DNA of 64,000 bases from Bacteroidota bacterium (lineage in GTDB: Bacteria > Bacteroidota > Bacteroidia > B-17B0 > Aurantibacillaceae), in NCBI GenBank assembly GCA_021156365.1, contig JAJNDK010000010.1, positions 153,092-217,091 of the forward strand, in the 5' to 3' direction. A program made the translations under genes and the position numbers. Below are positions 61,132 through 64,000 of the stretch, in pieces. Under the pieces are notes generated by a model. The model ran no database searches and was not told where the DNA came from. It saw only the letters and a program-made list of their open reading frames with translations. How positions within the stretch are numbered: the first letter of the stretch is position 1; every line of letters begins with the position of its first letter.

Positions 61132-63220
61132 CACCCCGGTTTGTACAGGGAATACAATTAATTTAAGTACTCCTGCAGTAGCAGGTGCTACTTATTCATG
61201 GACCGGCCCTAATTCTTTTGCATCCGCAGTACAGAATCCAGCCATTACAAACGCAACTGTTGCAATGGCAGGTACCTATTCGGTAACTGTTACCACAAAT
61301 GGTTGTACAAGCGCAGTAGGAACTACAGCAGTGGTTGTCAATACTACTCCTGCTACTCCAGCACCTTCAAGTAATACACCGGTTTGTACAGGCAATACAA
61401 TAAACCTTTCTACTCCTGCAGTAGCCGGTGCTACTTATTCCTGGACGGGTCCTAACTCTTTTGCATCTTCTGTGCAGAATCCAAGCATTACGAATGCAAC
61501 TGTTGCAATGGCAGGAACGTATTCGGTGACAGTTACAACAAACGGTTGTACAAGTGCAGTAGGAACAACAGCTGTAGTTGTTAACGCAACACCAGCTACT
61601 CCGGCTGCCTCCAGTAACACCCCGGTTTGTACAGGGAATACAATTAATTTAAGTACTCCTGCAGTTGCGGGTGCTACCTATAGCTGGACAGGTCCGAACT
61701 CTTTTGCATCTTCGGTACAGAATCCGAGCATTACGAATGCTGCTGTAGCAATGGCAGGAACGTATTCGGTGACAGTTACAACAAACGGCTGTACAAGTGC
61801 AGTAGGGACAACAGCAGTAGTTGTTAACGCAACACCAGCTACTCCGGCTGCCTCCAGTAACACCCCGGTTTGTACAGGCAATACAATTTCAGTTCAGAAC
61901 CCATCACGCACAAATGCAACTGTTGTAATGGCAGGAACGTATTCTGTAACTGTTACAACGAATGGTTGTACAAGTGCAGTGGGAACAACAGCTGTAGTTG
62001 TAAATGCAACACCTGCAATGCCGACTGCTTCGAGCAATACTCCGGTTTGTACAGGAAATACAATTAACTTAAGTACTCCTGCAGTAGCAGGTGCTACTTA
62101 TTCCTGGACCGGCCCTAATTCTTTTGCATCCGCAGTACAGAATCCAGCCATTACAAACGCTACTGTTGCTATGGCAGGAACCTACTCGGTGACAGTTACA
62201 ACGAATGGTTGTACAAGCGCAATAGGAACAACAGCTGTAGTTGTCAATACTACTCCAGCCACCCCGACCGCATCGAGTAACACCCCGGTTTGTACAGGTA
62301 ATACCATTAATTTAAGTACTCCTGCAGTAGCAGGCGCTACTTATTCCTGGACAGGTCCGAACTCTTTTGCTTCTTCCGTACAGAATCCAAGCATTACGAA
62401 TGCTACTGTTGCAATGGCAGGAACCTATTCGGTAACGGTTACAACAAATGGCTGTACAAGTGCATTTGGAACAACTGCTGTTGTTGTCAATACTACTCCG
62501 GCTACTCCAACTGCTTCAAGTAACACCCCGGTTTGTACAGGAAATACGATTAACCTTTCTACTCCAGCAGTAGCCGGTGCTACTTATTCCTGGACCGGGC
62601 CATCTGCTTTTGCTTCGGCACTTCAGAACCCGACACGCCCAAATGCAACTGTTGCAATGGCAGGCACCTATTCGGTAACTGTTACCACAAATGGTTGTAC
62701 AAGTGCAGTAGGAACAACAGCTGTAGTTGTTAACGCAACACCAGCTACTCCGGCTGCCTCCAGTAACACCCCGGTTTGTACAGGCAATACAATTAACTTA
62801 AGTACTCCTGCAGTTGCGGGTGCTACCTATAGCTGGACGGGTCCGAACTCTTATGCTTCTTCTGTGCAAAATCCTTCTATTACCAACGCAACTATCGCGA
62901 TGGCTGGAACTTATTCTGTAACTGTTACAACAAACGGCTGTACAAGTGCAGTTGGAACGACTGCTGTAGTTATAAATGCTGTGCCAGCTACTCCGACTGC
63001 ATCGAGCAATTCACCGGTTTGTCCTGGTTTAACTGTCAATCTTTCTACTCCTGCAGTAGCAGGCGCTACTTATAGCTGGACAGGTCCGAACGCTTTTGCT
63101 TCTTCGGTACAGAATCCGAGTATTACGAATGCTACTGCTGCAATGGCAGGAACCTATTCTGTAACAGTTACTACGAACGGCTGTACAAGCGTTGCAGGAA
63201 CAACCGCAGTAGTAATAAGC
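60508..63220 (+). repeat. Twelve tandem 243-bp repeats encoding 81-residue Ig-like domains
   Basis: Unit starts, taken at the CCGGTTTG core, lie at 60508, 60757, 61000, 61136, 61379, 61622, 61865, 62042, 62285, 62528, 62771 and 63014. Spacing is 243 bp except 249 for the first, 136 for the third and 177 for the seventh. Each unit encodes SSNTPVCTGNTINLSTP, then GATYSWTGPNSFAS, then GTYSVTVTTNGCTS with two cysteines. The units are nearly identical at DNA level, so recent homogenisation is likely. Confidence 0.95.
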
Positions 63221-64000
63221 TGTGCACCGGTTGCTGATAACGATAATGGTGGTACACTGACAGAAGACGGGACAAATGGTACCGTAAATATTATTACCAA
63301 TGATACGGATGCTGATGGAGATCCTTCTGTTCCAACCAATGGCGCAGGACAGTTCTCTGTCGATATGGATCCTTCCAGTGGGGGCATTCAAACAACATTT
63401 ACAGATGCTACAGGTACCTGGACATACAATACCACTACAGGCGAGGTTACTTTCGATCCGGCCAACGACTATAATGGTACTGCAGCTATCACGTATACAC
63501 TTTGTGATCCAAGCGCTGCCTGCGATAACGCAACCATTACATTCTCTGTGTCTCCTGCTAATGATGCACCTGTGGCCAACGATGACAATGGCGGTACTAT
63601 TACAGAGGACGGTGCTAACGGAACTGTTTCTATTCTCACAAATGACACAGACATAGACGGAAATCCTACTGCTCCTACAAACGGCGCAGGTCAGTTCACC
63701 GTTGATCTTGATCCTTCTACTGCAGGTCTTCAGACTACGGTTACAGATGCCAACGGTACCTGGACATATGATCCTGTAACCGGAATTGTAACCCTGGATC
63801 CGATCAATAACTACAATGGTACTGCTTCGATCACGTACCAGTTATGTGATGCAGGCGCTCTTTGTGATGATGCTGTAATTACATTCTCTGTTTCACCTTC
63901 GAACGATGCACCGCTTGCAGGCCCTGTGGTAGCAGTAACTCCGATGAACACTCCTGTGGGTGTGAACGTAGGCGCTAACTGTACAGATCCTGAGAACGAT
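61022..64000 (+). CDS. Giant Ig-repeat adhesin, C-terminal part, running off the right edge
   Basis: This frame is open from 61022 (TTG GCA GGT) to the end of the window, at least 993 codons. It continues the same protein as the preceding entry in the next frame. Nine more Ig-like repeats are followed from about 63230 by two copies of a cadherin/RapA2-like domain (VADNDNGGTLTEDGTNGTVN and VANDDNGGTITEDGANGTVS, each with DTDxDGxP calcium-type loops and a closing DPxNxYNGTAxITY). The C-terminus, expected to hold a T9SS sorting domain, is outside the window. The start codon is not meant to be real: a single base separates the two halves. Confidence 0.85.
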   Translation, partial: MAGTYSVTVTTNGCTSAVGTTAVVVNTTPATPTASSNTPVCTGNTINLSTPAVAGATYSWTGPNSFASAVQNPAITNATVAMAGTYSVTVTTNGCTSAVGTTAVVVNTTPATPAPSSNTPVCTGNTINLSTPAVAGATYSWTGPNSFASSVQNPSITNATVAMAGTYSVTVTTNGCTSAVGTTAVVVNATPATPAASSNTPVCTGNTINLSTPAVAGATYSWTGPNSFASSVQNPSITNAAVAMAGTYSVTVTTNGCTSAVGTTAVVVNATPATPAASSNTPVCTGNTISVQNPSRTNATVVMAGTYSVTVTTNGCTSAVGTTAVVVNATPAMPTASSNTPVCTGNTINLSTPAVAGATYSWTGPNSFASAVQNPAITNATVAMAGTYSVTVTTNGCTSAIGTTAVVVNTTPATPTASSNTPVCTGNTINLSTPAVAGATYSWTGPNSFASSVQNPSITNATVAMAGTYSVTVTTNGCTSAFGTTAVVVNTTPATPTASSNTPVCTGNTINLSTPAVAGATYSWTGPSAFASALQNPTRPNATVAMAGTYSVTVTTNGCTSAVGTTAVVVNATPATPAASSNTPVCTGNTINLSTPAVAGATYSWTGPNSYASSVQNPSITNATIAMAGTYSVTVTTNGCTSAVGTTAVVINAVPATPTASSNSPVCPGLTVNLSTPAVAGATYSWTGPNAFASSVQNPSITNATAAMAGTYSVTVTTNGCTSVAGTTAVVISCAPVADNDNGGTLTEDGTNGTVNIITNDTDADGDPSVPTNGAGQFSVDMDPSSGGIQTTFTDATGTWTYNTTTGEVTFDPANDYNGTAAITYTLCDPSAACDNATITFSVSPANDAPVANDDNGGTITEDGANGTVSILTNDTDIDGNPTAPTNGAGQFTVDLDPSTAGLQTTVTDANGTWTYDPVTGIVTLDPINNYNGTASITYQLCDAGALCDDAVITFSVSPSNDAPLAGPVVAVTPMNTPVGVNVGANCTDPEND

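Noticed and set aside
61435..61881. Near-identical minus-strand frames repeated in the adhesin array
   Set aside because: They recur with the 243-bp repeat and are shadows of it.
60508..63220. Regularly spaced repeats suggesting a CRISPR array
   Set aside because: Unit length is 243 bp, the whole unit is conserved and coding, and there are no unique spacers.

Overview
The window is a chromosomal segment of a Bacteroidota bacterium, most like the Chitinophagales/Sphingobacteria side of the phylum. The evidence is secreted proteins with type IX secretion (T9SS) C-terminal sorting domains, a GldM homologue, PKD-repeat cell-surface proteins, a LytTR two-component system with a large periplasmic propeller sensor, an LptE-TPR-SecG cluster, and promoters matching the Bacteroidota consensus TTTG-N19-TAnnTTTG. 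No rRNA, tRNA or CRISPR array was seen.

Layout. 1-6.2 kb: a broken gene at the left edge, a metzincin-like lipoprotein, a small eRF1-like protein, a GNAT acetyltransferase beside a truncated secreted-protein start, dnaA, a 5'-nucleotidase split over two genes in reversed order, and a decayed gene. 6.3-14.6 kb: a T9SS-exported M43 protease, an orphan gldM, a glutathione peroxidase, and a tight four-gene operon (DoxX-like, DUF2071, methyltransferase, membrane protein). 14.6-28.6 kb: housekeeping genes (diadenylate cyclase, S1/P1-type Zn enzyme, ABC permease, NDP-sugar pyrophosphorylase-TPR-DUF4292-EnvC operon, upp, deoxynucleoside kinase, bifunctional nuclease, etfBA). 28.7-35.5 kb: glycosyltransferase, lptE-TPR-secG, mtgA, a thioredoxin-like protein, an MFS carrier. 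35.5-40.9 kb: a giant PKD surface protein facing an M43 protease.

40.9-48.6 kb is the most remarkable part. It is one leftward operon of about ten closely packed genes under an NrtR-type regulator: nrtR, a PRPP-synthetase-like gene, NADAR, kptA, a metallophosphoesterase, DUF4291, a microbial-type poly(ADP-ribose) glycohydrolase, a nucleoside deoxyribosyltransferase-like gene, nicotinamide phosphoribosyltransferase, and a truncated macro domain. Together they point to NAD+ salvage coupled to ADP-ribose removal and RNA 2'-phosphate repair. A GxxExxY gene bounded by an exact 18-bp inverted repeat sits inside this operon like an inserted element. Two near-identical palindromes flank the operon promoter and are probable NrtR operators.

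48.6-64 kb: a T9SS M14 carboxypeptidase, a CapA-like phosphoesterase, an SDR, a PAP2-like membrane protein, a LytTR two-component system, and a giant adhesin with twelve 81-residue Ig-like repeats. The adhesin runs off the right edge and carries an apparent frameshift inside its repeat array.

Inverted-repeat elements of two further families (CGCAAAG-type near 15.5 and 51.2 kb, ACGGATTTCAC-type near 29.9 kb) lie between genes.
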